Shown here: positions 1 through 8,242 of the stretch, in pieces
Layout of the letters: each line of letters starts with the position of its first letter
Numbering within the stretch: the stretch's first letter is position 1
Source of the DNA: Novosphingobium sp. SG919
GTDB lineage: Bacteria; Pseudomonadota; Alphaproteobacteria; Sphingomonadales; Sphingomonadaceae
DNA length: 64,000 bases
Direction: 5' to 3'
Assembly: GCF_012932495.1 (NCBI RefSeq)
Contig: NZ_JABCNG010000002.1
Span: 558,001-622,000 of the forward strand
Notes under the pieces: generated by a model
Seen by the model: only the letters and a program-made list of their open reading frames with translations
Databases searched by the model: none
Told to the model about the DNA's origin: nothing
Program-made: the position numbers and the translations under genes

Positions 1-1
1 T

Positions 2-76
2 GCCGGCTACGGCGCGGTCAACGCGCCGATCCGCCTGGCCGCCCAGGCTCGCCACAAACCCGATTTTCCCGATTGA
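2..76 (+). CDS. C-terminal end of an unidentified upstream gene (partial)
   Basis: An open frame enters the window at base 2 and runs 24 codons to TGA at 74-76, ending in ...RHKPDFPD. Only the last 24 residues are visible, so no family can be assigned. It does not end in the aromatic residue expected of an outer-membrane beta-barrel. The next gene starts 65 bases downstream on the same strand, so the two may be co-transcribed. Confidence 0.4.
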   Translation, partial: AGYGAVNAPIRLAAQARHKPDFPD

Positions 77-141
77 TCGGCGGGGCCGGCGCGGCCCTGC
101 CACCCCCCAAAAAGCATAACAAGACCATGGAGAGAGACCTG

Positions 142-1134
142 ATGTTTGCCCGCCTTTCCGCAGCAGCGCTGGGCCTTGGCGCCCTGCTCGCCGTTCCCGC
201 CCAAGCAGCACCCGCGCGCGATTTCCCCACCGAGGCCAAGCCGGTGCTGGCCGATCGTTTCCCGCAAGTGCCGGTGGCCTTTCCCGGCGGGGTCAAGGCC
301 TGGCGCGACGTGACCTATCAGCAGTTGCCCGGCTATCGCCCGCAGGCGCTGGATATCTATGTGCCGGCAGGCAAGGGGCCCCATCCGCTGGTGGTCTATA
401 TCCATGGCGGCGGCTGGATGGCCGGGCACACCCGCCATTCGGGCGCCTTTGCCAATTGGCCCAAGGTGCTCGCCGCGCTCGCGGCCGAAGGCTTTACCGT
501 GGCCAGCCTGGAATATCGCCTGTCGGGCGAGGCGAAGTTTCCGGCGCAGCTTCAGGATGCCAATGCCGCGCTGCGCTTCCTGCGCGAGCATGCGGGCGAC
601 TATGCGATCGATCCCGCGCGCGTGGCGTTGTGGGGTGGTTCGGCCGGCGGGCACCTGACGGCGTTGACCGCGCTGACTTGCGGCAACACCACGCTCGATC
701 CTGCTGCCGGCGCCGACCGTTGCGTGCAGGGCGCGGTGACATGGTACGGTGTCTATGACTTTGCCGGGATGAACGCCACGCCCGATGGCAATTCGGCCGG
801 CACCCGGCTGCTCGGCTGCGAGGGGCCGTGCAGCGCCGACAAGCTGCGCAGCGTGAGCCCGGTGGCCTATATCGACGCCAAGGACCCACCGTTCCTGCTG
901 ATCCATGGCGACGAGGACAAGACCGTCCCGGTGGCGCAATCGCACCTGGGCGAAGCCGCGCTCAAGGCAGCCGGGGTACCGGTGCAGGCGATCTACATTC
1001 CCCATGTGGACCACAGCTTCATCGGCCGCACCCCGGCCGAAACCCATGCCGCCTCGATGCAGGCGCTCAACGCCACGTTCGATTTCTTCCACCGCGTGCT
1101 CAACGTGCCGGCGCCGGCAGGCAAGGCCAAATGA
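142..1134 (+). CDS. Secreted alpha/beta-hydrolase (carboxylesterase/lipase-like)
   Basis: Predicted serine hydrolase of 330 residues, of the HSL/BD-FAE type. The N-terminus MFARLSAAALGLGALLA looks like a Sec signal peptide ending near AQA, so it should act in the periplasm or outside the cell. The oxyanion-hole motif HGGGW and nucleophile motif GGSAGG (Ser) are present. A late HGDEDKTVP stretch and DHSF supply the probable Asp and His. I chose the ATG at 142 because GGAGAGA lies about six bases upstream and the signal peptide starts there; in-frame ATGs at 73 and 127 are less likely. It overlaps the next gene by ATGA, so the two are probably translationally coupled. The ester substrate is unknown. 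Confidence 0.85.
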   Translation: MFARLSAAALGLGALLAVPAQAAPARDFPTEAKPVLADRFPQVPVAFPGGVKAWRDVTYQQLPGYRPQALDIYVPAGKGPHPLVVYIHGGGWMAGHTRHSGAFANWPKVLAALAAEGFTVASLEYRLSGEAKFPAQLQDANAALRFLREHAGDYAIDPARVALWGGSAGGHLTALTALTCGNTTLDPAAGADRCVQGAVTWYGVYDFAGMNATPDGNSAGTRLLGCEGPCSADKLRSVSPVAYIDAKDPPFLLIHGDEDKTVPVAQSHLGEAALKAAGVPVQAIYIPHVDHSFIGRTPAETHAASMQALNATFDFFHRVLNVPAPAGKAK

Positions 1135-2693
1135 TCCGGCGGATTCTGGCCGCGCTTGCGCTGGGGCTGGCTGCTCCCGCGCAAGCCGAACCGATTGCCG
1201 TGGATGGCGGCCTGGTCGAGGGGACCACGTTGCCCTCGGGCGTGGCGGCATGGCTGGGCGTGCCCTTTGCCGCGCCGCCTCTGCGTGAACTGCGCTGGCA
1301 GCCGCCGCAGCCGGTCACGCCCTGGACGGGCACGCTGCACGCCGATCGCTTCGCCCCCGAATGCCTCCAGCCGCTGCGCGGATCGCTGCAGAACCACTAT
1401 TTCGGCAACGAGGCGACGAGCGAGGACTGCCTCTTCCTCAATATCTGGGCGCCGCCCAAGACCAGCAACGCGCCGGTCGTGGTGTGGATCTATGGCGGCG
1501 GTTTCAACATCGGCTCTGCCTCGATGGCCAACTATTCGGGGGAGCCGATGGCCCGCGAAGGGGTGGTGCGGGTCAACATCGCCTATCGCGTCGGGGCGCT
1601 GGGTTTCCTCGCCCATCCCGAACTGTCGGCACAAAGCGGGCATGGATCGGGCAACTATGGCCTGATGGACCAGATTGCCGCGTTGCAATGGGTGAAGCGC
1701 AACATCGCCCGCTTTGGTGGCGATCCCGACAATGTGACCATCGTGGGCCAATCGGCCGGGGCGATGTCGGTGGCGCTCCTGCAGATCAGCCCGATGGCCA
1801 GGGGCCTGTTCGCGCGCGCCGTGGCGATGAGCGGCAGCCCGTTCGGCGGCATGCTCGGCCCCGCGCCGCTGGCGCAGGGGGAAGCGCAGGGCCTGGCCCT
1901 GCAAAAGGAACTCGGCGCCGCCTCCATCGCGGAAATGCGCACCATGCCGGGTGACCGGATCATGGCCGCCACCACGCCGCGCAGCGCCATCGTGCGCGAT
2001 GGGCAGGTGATCACGGGCAGCGCGGAAGAGGTCTTTGCCGCCCATGCGCAAAGCGATGTGCCCGTGTTGATCGGCTATACCCGCGACGAAAGCTTTCGCC
2101 CGCTGGGGCCGATCGCCACGACAGATGCCCTGGCAGCGGCGGTGAAAGACCGCTTCGGCGCGCGCGCCGATGCGATCCTGGCCGCCTATGCCGGTGCTGA
2201 TCCCGCACGGGCCGCAGCCGACATTGCCCGCGATGCCACGGTCGGCCGGCAGATGGCGGATTGGGCGGCCGCGCAGCGCCGTTTCGGCACGCGGCCGGCT
2301 TATGCCTATCTCTTTGCGCGGCGCCAGCCCTATGCGCCGGGCGTGGTCTTTTCCGATCACGATCCGGCCACGGTGGGCGCCTATCACACCGGTGACGTGC
2401 CCTATTGGCTGCGCACGCGCGACGCGCTGAACCTGTTTCGTCACACGCGCGACTGGCGGCCGGTGGACCAGGCGCTGGAAGATACCATGGCCGGCGCATT
2501 GCTGGCCTTTGCCCGCACCGGTGTGCCCGCCAGCGCGCCGATTGGGCCCTGGCCGGCGCTGGATCCCAAGCGCCCGCGCCTGGTCCTGCTGGGGGAGCAG
2601 CCTGGCGTGATCGCCTGGCCGCATTGGGCCGACATGGCGCTGTTCGGGCAGGCACCGGCGGAGCCGGGGCGCAGCGGCCGGCCGCGCGATTGA
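1131..2693 (+). CDS. Type-B carboxylesterase
   Basis: A 520-residue type-B carboxylesterase (cholinesterase-like fold). A signal peptide (MIRRILAALALGLAAPAQA) suggests periplasmic or secreted location. Family marks are EDCLFLNIW, the oxyanion-hole region YGGGF and the nucleophile elbow GQSAGAMS. The usual elbow is GESAGA, so the residue before Ser is Gln instead of Glu. The acid is probably in TRDESF and the His in AYHTGDVPYW. The start ATG overlaps the stop of the preceding esterase (ATGA), and its own TGA overlaps the ATG of the next gene (TGATG). The three genes therefore form one coupled unit, perhaps processing one ester or lactone substrate. Confidence 0.88.
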   Translation: MIRRILAALALGLAAPAQAEPIAVDGGLVEGTTLPSGVAAWLGVPFAAPPLRELRWQPPQPVTPWTGTLHADRFAPECLQPLRGSLQNHYFGNEATSEDCLFLNIWAPPKTSNAPVVVWIYGGGFNIGSASMANYSGEPMAREGVVRVNIAYRVGALGFLAHPELSAQSGHGSGNYGLMDQIAALQWVKRNIARFGGDPDNVTIVGQSAGAMSVALLQISPMARGLFARAVAMSGSPFGGMLGPAPLAQGEAQGLALQKELGAASIAEMRTMPGDRIMAATTPRSAIVRDGQVITGSAEEVFAAHAQSDVPVLIGYTRDESFRPLGPIATTDALAAAVKDRFGARADAILAAYAGADPARAAADIARDATVGRQMADWAAAQRRFGTRPAYAYLFARRQPYAPGVVFSDHDPATVGAYHTGDVPYWLRTRDALNLFRHTRDWRPVDQALEDTMAGALLAFARTGVPASAPIGPWPALDPKRPRLVLLGEQPGVIAWPHWADMALFGQAPAEPGRSGRPRD

Positions 2694-3760
2694 TGCGCGC
2701 GATCCTGGCTGCCCTGGCGGCAATGGTGGTGCTGGCTGTGGCGCCGCTGCCGGCCCGCGCGCAGGCCTGCCCGGCCGATAGCGAACTGGCCTACATCTGC
2801 GGCGTGCAAAAGCCCGAGGATGTGCTGCGCTTGGCCGATACGCCGTTTCTGGTCAGCAGCGGGTTTGCGCCGGGTGCCGGGCTCAAGCTGGTTGATACCC
2901 GCCGTCGCGTGGCCGAGCCGTGGTTTACCGGCGCGGCCGAGCAAGTCGTGCGCGATGCCGCGGCCTGGCCGCAATGTCCTGGCCCGCTTGATCCGGCGCT
3001 GTTCAATGCGCGCGGACTTTCGCTTTCGCGCCTTGATGACGGCAAATGGCGCCTCTTGGCGGTGAACCACGGCGGGCGCGAGTCGATCGAGGTGTTCGAT
3101 GTGGACCTGGCGGCCCCGCGCCCGCGCTTGGCGTGGCGCGGGTGCCTGCCCATGCCGCCGGGGCAGGTGGCGAACGCCGTCGCGCGCTTTGCCGATGGCA
3201 CGGTCCTGGCGACGGTGCTGACCGCGCCGGGCACCACGATCGGCGATTTCATGAACGGCAAACCGACCGGCGCCGTCTGGCAATGGCGGCCGGGCGACAT
3301 GGCTTTTCGCGAAGTGCCGGGCACGCGGCTGCCGGGCAACAACGGGCTGGAAGTCGATCCCGACCAGCGGCATTTCTATGTCGTCGCGTTTGGCTGGCAT
3401 GCGGTCGTCGTGTTCGACCGCGCCAATACCCGCCGCCCGCTGCGCCGCATCGTTGCGCCCGATTTCATGCCCGATAACGTGCATTGGAGCGAGGGACGCC
3501 TGCTGGCGGCCGGCATGCGGCTCGACGAGCCGGCCTGTGGCGGATTGCGCCGCGTGACCGGGCGTGCGGCCGATCCGATGCTGTGCCACCGTGGCTGGGT
3601 GGTGGGGGCCGTGGACCTGGCCGCCAGGCGCATCGCCACGGTGGCCTATGGGCATCCGCAGCCCGGTTTCAGCGGCCTGTCCGCCGCGGTGCAGGTGGAC
3701 GACACGTTGTGGCTCGGTTCGTTCCAGGCAGATCGCCTGGCCACGGTGACGCTGCCCTAA
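2693..3760 (+). CDS. Secreted SMP-30/paraoxonase-like beta-propeller protein
   Basis: A 355-residue exported protein with signal peptide MRAILAALAAMVVLAVAPLPARA. The rest resembles SMP-30/gluconolactonase or paraoxonase-like six-bladed propellers. NHGGRESIEVFD, LPGNNGLEVDPD and MPDNVHW look like blade loops with Asn/Asp/Glu residues that could bind Ca2+. Six cysteines suggest disulfides in the periplasm. The start at 2693 is set by the TGATG overlap with the carboxylesterase. Placement after two esterases suggests a lactonase or esterase role, but that is inference; the family call rests on pattern only. Confidence 0.6.
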   Translation: MRAILAALAAMVVLAVAPLPARAQACPADSELAYICGVQKPEDVLRLADTPFLVSSGFAPGAGLKLVDTRRRVAEPWFTGAAEQVVRDAAAWPQCPGPLDPALFNARGLSLSRLDDGKWRLLAVNHGGRESIEVFDVDLAAPRPRLAWRGCLPMPPGQVANAVARFADGTVLATVLTAPGTTIGDFMNGKPTGAVWQWRPGDMAFREVPGTRLPGNNGLEVDPDQRHFYVVAFGWHAVVVFDRANTRRPLRRIVAPDFMPDNVHWSEGRLLAAGMRLDEPACGGLRRVTGRAADPMLCHRGWVVGAVDLAARRIATVAYGHPQPGFSGLSAAVQVDDTLWLGSFQADRLATVTLP

Positions 3761-3825
3761 GCGGCAAAAAGTCCTTGCTGCGCTGCACCCGAATCGCTTA
3801 GCCTGGCATTCGAGCCGGCTGGTCG

Positions 3826-3933
3826 GCGCCCAATGGCGGGCGTTCTTTCCGGGCCGCTGGCCCTTCGTAACAATGCGTGGCAATGGTGCCGCCCGATGTG
3901 ATCCTCCAGGGATCATCTCGTGGCGGCTTTTTT
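3826..3933 (+). promoter_or_regulatory. Predicted ANTAR-type antitermination leader (P1-P2-terminator) of the outer-membrane channel gene
   Basis: Two hairpins precede an intrinsic terminator. P1 is GCGCCC (3826-3831), loop AATGGC (3832-3837), GGGCGT (3838-3843). P2 is GTGGC (3877-3881), loop AATGGT (3882-3887), GCCGC (3888-3892). Both six-base loops have A at position 1 and G at position 4, the signature of RNA bound by ANTAR proteins. GCCGCC (3888-3893) is also the 5' arm of a terminator whose 3' arm is GGCGGC (3922-3927), followed by T6 (3928-3933). P2 and the terminator therefore exclude each other. The arrangement repeats the nirB leader almost base for base in its arms. NasT, encoded at 12219-12797, is the obvious candidate binder. 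Confidence 0.75.
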
Positions 3934-3995
3934 GTTTTGCGCAGACGCGCGGGGGGCGGCGGCAGCCATCGGTTCCAACAGGTTCAGGAAGGAAA

Positions 3996-5249
3996 ATGCC
4001 GATGACATATCGCCTCTTGGCAGCCGCGCTGTTGGCCGCGCCGCTTGCCCTGGCACAGCCGGTCCACGCCGCGACGGGTGATCCGGTGCCCGTGTCCGAC
4101 ACACTGACGCTCGATCCGATCCTCGATGCGCGGTTGCGTTGGGAAAATGTCGATACGCCGGCCAAGGGCGCCGATGCGGTGACGCTGCGGCTGCGCAGCG
4201 GGGTGGAATTGCGCCACGCACCCTCGCATCTTTCGGTGCTGGCTGAAATGGAAGGCACGTTGCCGATCGTGGGCAATTACAACGCCCTGTCGTTCGTGCC
4301 GGCGCGCGCGAAACCCGGCTATGCCGTCGTGGCCGATCCGGCCAACGTGGAATTGAACCGCCTGCAGATCCAGTACCGCACCAAGGCACTGGGGCTGACG
4401 GTGGGGCGCCAGGTGATCAACCTGGACGATCAGCGCTGGGTCGGCGCGGTGGCCTGGCGGCAGAACGAGCAGACGTTCGACGCGGTGCGCGGCGAACTGG
4501 CACTGGGTCCGCTCGTGGTCGACGCGTCTTATGCCAAGAGCCAGCGCACGCTCTATGGCACCGAGGCGCAGGGCCGCACCGCGTATGACGGCCGCTTCTG
4601 GTTCCTGCAGGCCGGGTTGCACCACGGGCCCTTTGCCGTGAAGGGCTTTGCCTATCTGCTCGATTACGATCGGGCGGAGCAGGTGCCCGCCCTGACGCTG
4701 ACGCTCGCCGATACGCAGACCTGGGGGCTGCGCGCCACGGCCGCGCTGCCGCTGGGCAAGGGGGTGAAGCTGGCACTGGCGGGCAGCTATGCCCGGCAAA
4801 AGCCGTGGGCCGATAATCCCCGGCGGTTCGATGCGGATTACCTGGCAGGGCAGGCCGATCTTTCCGCGCATGGTTTCACTGCCACCGCCGGCTATGAAAA
4901 GCTGGGCAGCGACAACGGCATCGCCCTGCAAACCCCGATGGCCACGCTGCACAAGTTCAACGGCTGGGGCGACCTTTTCCTGACGACGCCCGCTGCCGGC
5001 CTGCGCGATGCCTATGCCGGCCTTGCCAAGACTTTTGCCGTCCAGGCCATGCCCGGCCTCAACGCGACGGTGACCTGGCACGATTTCCATTCCGACGCCG
5101 GCGATCTGCCGCTGGGCCGCGAATGGGATGCCAGTGCCGGGTTCAAGTGGCACAAGGTGGGGTTGCTGGCCAAATATGCCGATTACACCGCGCGCGGCTA
5201 TGGCAGCGATACGCGCAAGATCTGGCTGGAGGCCGACTACGCGTTCTGA
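3996..5249 (+). CDS. Outer-membrane channel/porin, possibly for nitrate/nitrite
   Basis: A 417-residue predicted outer-membrane beta-barrel. It has a signal peptide (MPMTYRLLAAALLAAPLALA, cleavage near VHA), then alternating amphipathic strands, and it ends in the aromatic residue Phe (ADYAF) typical of BamA substrates. LDPILDARLRWENVD and RLRSGVELRHAP near the N-terminus resemble alginate-export-type porins. The ATG at 3996 follows AGGAAGGAA at a good distance; an ATG at 4002 is possible. It stands alone behind an ANTAR-type attenuator and next to the nitrate gene block. A role in letting nitrate or nitrite cross the outer membrane is inferred from this regulation, not from the protein itself. 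The 3' end overlaps the convergent GGDEF/EAL gene by 13 bases. Confidence 0.8.
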   Translation: MPMTYRLLAAALLAAPLALAQPVHAATGDPVPVSDTLTLDPILDARLRWENVDTPAKGADAVTLRLRSGVELRHAPSHLSVLAEMEGTLPIVGNYNALSFVPARAKPGYAVVADPANVELNRLQIQYRTKALGLTVGRQVINLDDQRWVGAVAWRQNEQTFDAVRGELALGPLVVDASYAKSQRTLYGTEAQGRTAYDGRFWFLQAGLHHGPFAVKGFAYLLDYDRAEQVPALTLTLADTQTWGLRATAALPLGKGVKLALAGSYARQKPWADNPRRFDADYLAGQADLSAHGFTATAGYEKLGSDNGIALQTPMATLHKFNGWGDLFLTTPAAGLRDAYAGLAKTFAVQAMPGLNATVTWHDFHSDAGDLPLGREWDASAGFKWHKVGLLAKYADYTARGYGSDTRKIWLEADYAF

Positions 5250-7054
5250 GCCCGTTGGGCTGCCCCGCCCAGGTTGCGGGTGGGGCAGATCAACCCGGTA
5301 ATCGCCTCGCCCGGCACGGCGCGCGAAAACAGATAGCCTTGGCCGGCCAGGCAGCCCATCGCGCCCAGTGTATCGGCCTGGTCCTGATGCTCGATCCCTT
5401 CGGCCACCACCTGGATGCCCAGCTTGACGGCAATGTCGATCACCCCTTCGACGATGATCTGGCTCGGCCGATCCGAAACGATGCGGTCGACGAACGACTT
5501 GTCGATCTTGATGAAATCCACCGGTATCGACATCAGGTGCGTCAACGAGGCAAAGCCCGTGCCGAAATCGTCAAGCGCCACTTTGAGGCCCTTGGCGCGC
5601 AAGGCCGCCACGGAACGGCGGATCACGCCGTTGTCGTCATCGATATAGACCGCCTCGGTCACTTCCAGGATGACCATCGACAGCGGCACGCGCTGCCGTT
5701 CGAATGCCCCGGCCAGCGCGTTGAAAAAGCCCGCGCTGTGCAGGTCTGCCGAACTCACGTTGATGCCCACCCGACAAAACGGCACGCCCTGGTCAAGCCA
5801 GGATCGCGCATCGCGCGCCACCTGGTCGATCATTTCCAGGGTCAGCGCGCAGGCGGTCTGCGGGTCGCTGGTTGCTTCGTGGAATTCGGCCGCCGTGACC
5901 ATGCGCTGGTCCATGCGAATGCGGCACAGCGCTTCCAAGCCGCAGACCTCGCCGCTGGCAAGGTGGATGATTGGCTGGTAGTGCGCCTCCAGCCGCCCAT
6001 CGCGCAGGGCGGCATCCAGTTCGCGCACTGCGGTGATGCGCCGCGTCATGCGCGTGCCGATGCCCGGCCAATACCGCACGAAGCCACCCCGCGCGATATC
6101 CTTGGCATGATAGAGCGCGTAGTCGGCGTTCTGCTGCACGCGTTCGGGGGTGCAGTCGCCCGCCGAGAAGATGGCCATGCCCATGGTGCCGCCCGGGCGC
6201 AGGAAATGCCCGGACAGCCTGACCGGCGGGCGCAAGGTTTCCAGGATGCGTTCGGCCAGCGTCTCGATGGCTTGCAGGTGGTGATCGGCGGTGATCAGCA
6301 CGGCAAATTCGTCGCCACCGATGCGATAGACCGGATCGGGCAGTGCCGCGCCGGCAAGGCGCTGCCCCACTTCCACCAGCAGCGCGTCCCCGGCCTGGTG
6401 GCCATAAGTGTCGTTGATCGCCTTGAACCCATCGAGATCGATCATGAACAGCGCCCAATTGCCGGGCCGGCTGCAATCCAGCCCGGCCAGGGCGGTGTTG
6501 AAGGCCGCGCGATTGGCCAGCCCGGTCAGGGCGTCGGTGTTGGCCCGGCGATCGCGCTCTTCGACCCGGCGCTGCCGATCGAGCGCAATGGCGCATAGCG
6601 CGATGCAGCGGTCGACCAGGTCGCGCTCCAGGGCCGAAGGGCCGCGCATTTCGCGGTAGTAAAAGGCAAAGGCGCCTACCGGCCGTTCCTGCCCGGCAAA
6701 GATCGGTCGCGACCAGCAGGCCCTGAGGCCGAGCGGCAACATCAGGTCGCGAAACTGGGCCCAAGCCGGATCGTTGGCAATGTCGGTCGACATCACTTCC
6801 ACGCCCAGCGCGGTGGCCGTGCCGCATGCGCCCACGTTGGGCCCGATCGCCACGCCATCGATCGCGGCGCGCAACGATGCGGGCAGGCTGGGCGCGGCCA
6901 GGGGCCGCAGCCGGCCGCCGCTGTCGACAGTCAGCACCGAACAGACCACGCCGGGTGCCTGGCTTTCCACTTCCTCGCACAACCGAACGATCGTGGCGCA
7001 CAGCGGAGCGCCACGCGCAATCATTTCAAGAATGATGCTCTGAAAATCGCTCAT
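5237..7054 (-). CDS. GAF-GGDEF-EAL cyclic-di-GMP signalling protein
   Basis: A 605-residue soluble protein with an N-terminal GAF-like sensor (about residues 10-165), a GGDEF domain (about 175-335, motif YRIGGDEF intact) and an EAL domain (about 345-595). In the EAL domain GLEAL, GINVSS, LEVTEA, DDFGTG, KIDKSF and VAEGIE keep the metal-binding and catalytic Glu, Asn, Asp and Lys residues. Both diguanylate cyclase and phosphodiesterase activities are therefore possible. It is the last gene of the nirB-nirD-cobA unit and overlaps the cobA end by 29 bases. It should share the nitrate-responsive leader unless an internal promoter exists. No strong ribosome site precedes ATG 7054; ATG 7024 is an alternative. 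Confidence 0.9.
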   Translation of the reverse strand: MSDFQSIILEMIARGAPLCATIVRLCEEVESQAPGVVCSVLTVDSGGRLRPLAAPSLPASLRAAIDGVAIGPNVGACGTATALGVEVMSTDIANDPAWAQFRDLMLPLGLRACWSRPIFAGQERPVGAFAFYYREMRGPSALERDLVDRCIALCAIALDRQRRVEERDRRANTDALTGLANRAAFNTALAGLDCSRPGNWALFMIDLDGFKAINDTYGHQAGDALLVEVGQRLAGAALPDPVYRIGGDEFAVLITADHHLQAIETLAERILETLRPPVRLSGHFLRPGGTMGMAIFSAGDCTPERVQQNADYALYHAKDIARGGFVRYWPGIGTRMTRRITAVRELDAALRDGRLEAHYQPIIHLASGEVCGLEALCRIRMDQRMVTAAEFHEATSDPQTACALTLEMIDQVARDARSWLDQGVPFCRVGINVSSADLHSAGFFNALAGAFERQRVPLSMVILEVTEAVYIDDDNGVIRRSVAALRAKGLKVALDDFGTGFASLTHLMSIPVDFIKIDKSFVDRIVSDRPSQIIVEGVIDIAVKLGIQVVAEGIEHQDQADTLGAMGCLAGQGYLFSRAVPGEAITGLICPTRNLGGAAQRAQNA

Positions 7055-7892
7055 CGGGTCTCGGCCGGCCAGTTATCGCGGGCACGATCATGCGGCTTGC
7101 CAACTTAACGTTTTGTTGTCTGCTGCTATTCGGGTTTTCCACCTGGCCGGCGCTGATCTCGGCCCGCGCCATCGCCTGGCCGATCAGCAACAGCGCGGGC
7201 CCATCGCCCAAACCGCTGCGGGCGGCCAGGCCCAGCAGATCGAGCCGGGTGCGCAAAACGCGCTCGTGCGGCAGGCTGGCGTTTTCCACCATGGCTACCG
7301 GCGTGTCCCCGGGCAGCCCTGCCGCGATCAGTTGCTCGGCCACCTCGGGCGCGGCGGCCTTGCCCATGTAGATTGCCAGGGTTGCCTGGCGATCGGCCAA
7401 TGCGGCCCAATCCAGGTCGAGCGCTTCGCCCGCGCGGGCATGGGCGGTGATGAAAGTGAGCTTGCGCGCCAGCCCGCGCAGCGTGAGCGAGGCGCCAAGG
7501 CTGGCCGCCGCTGCGCTCGCCGCCGTCACGCCGGGGCAGATGCGCGCGTCGATCCCGGCGGCGCGGCAGGCGTCCAGTTCCTCGGCCACGCGGCCAAAGA
7601 TCGCCGGATCGCCGCCTTTGAGGCGCACCACGCGTTCGCCCGCCAGCGCCGCCTCCACGATCAGCCGGTCGATGCTGGCCTGGTCCTTGGAATGGCGGCC
7701 CGAACGCTTGCCGACATGGACCAGCTGCGCGCCGGGGCTGATGAGATCGAGCACACCGGGACCGACCAGCGCATCGTGGAATACCACGCTCGCCTCCCCG
7801 ATCAGCCGCGCGGCCTTGCGGGTGAGCAGTTCGGGATCGCCCGGCCCGGCGCCAACGAGCCAGACGGTGCCGACGGGGAAATCGTCGCTCAT
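7026..7892 (-). CDS. cobA: Uroporphyrinogen-III C-methyltransferase (siroheme synthesis)
   Basis: A 288-residue SUMT. It methylates uroporphyrinogen III twice with S-adenosylmethionine to precorrin-2, the precursor of the siroheme used by NirB. The glycine-rich start VGAGPGDPELLT, VRLKGGDP and IYMGK are family motifs. It lacks the CysG dehydrogenase/chelatase half, so another protein must finish siroheme. ATG 7892 overlaps the end of nirD by four bases (ATGA). The last 35 or so residues (after QAMARAEIS) look unstructured and run into the start of the next gene. Supply of siroheme for nitrite reductase explains its place in the operon. Confidence 0.92.
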   Translation of the reverse strand: MSDDFPVGTVWLVGAGPGDPELLTRKAARLIGEASVVFHDALVGPGVLDLISPGAQLVHVGKRSGRHSKDQASIDRLIVEAALAGERVVRLKGGDPAIFGRVAEELDACRAAGIDARICPGVTAASAAAASLGASLTLRGLARKLTFITAHARAGEALDLDWAALADRQATLAIYMGKAAAPEVAEQLIAAGLPGDTPVAMVENASLPHERVLRTRLDLLGLAARSGLGDGPALLLIGQAMARAEISAGQVENPNSSRQQNVKLASRMIVPAITGRPRPDERFSEHHS

Positions 7893-8242
7893 GCCGCGTG
7901 CGCCGGCGCCTGCGCGCCCACCACGGCGGAGCGCAGCAGATAGAGCCGCCCGGCATCGACGCGCACCGGGATCGTCGGCACGCAGCCCTGATCGTCGCCC
8001 AGCGCCTGCCCGGTTTTCAGGCTGATGTTCCAGCTGTGCAGCGGGCAGGTGACCACCGCGCCGTGGACGATGCCCTGGCTGAGCGGTCCGTGCCTGTGCG
8101 GGCACTTGTTGACCAGGGCATAGAACTGGTTGTCCAGCGTGTGGAAGATCGCGATTTCCTCGCCGCCCTGCACCGGCAGGGTGCGCGCGTTGCCGGGGCT
8201 GATCTGGCCCACCGGTCCGATATCCAGCCAATCGCCGATCAT
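7889..8242 (-). CDS. nirD: Assimilatory nitrite reductase small subunit (Rieske-like)
   Basis: A 117-residue NirD. The fold is Rieske-like and the sequence keeps a complete ligand set: CPH (Cys-x-His) in NKCPHRHG and CPLH (Cys-x2-His) in TCPLHSWN. A [2Fe-2S] cluster is therefore possible; some NirD proteins lack these residues. It works with NirB in NADH-dependent nitrite reduction to ammonium in the cytoplasm. The start codon overlaps the nirB stop and its stop overlaps the cobA start, so nirB, nirD and cobA are tightly coupled. Confidence 0.93.
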   Translation of the reverse strand: MIGDWLDIGPVGQISPGNARTLPVQGGEEIAIFHTLDNQFYALVNKCPHRHGPLSQGIVHGAVVTCPLHSWNISLKTGQALGDDQGCVPTIPVRVDAGRLYLLRSAVVGAQAPAHAA

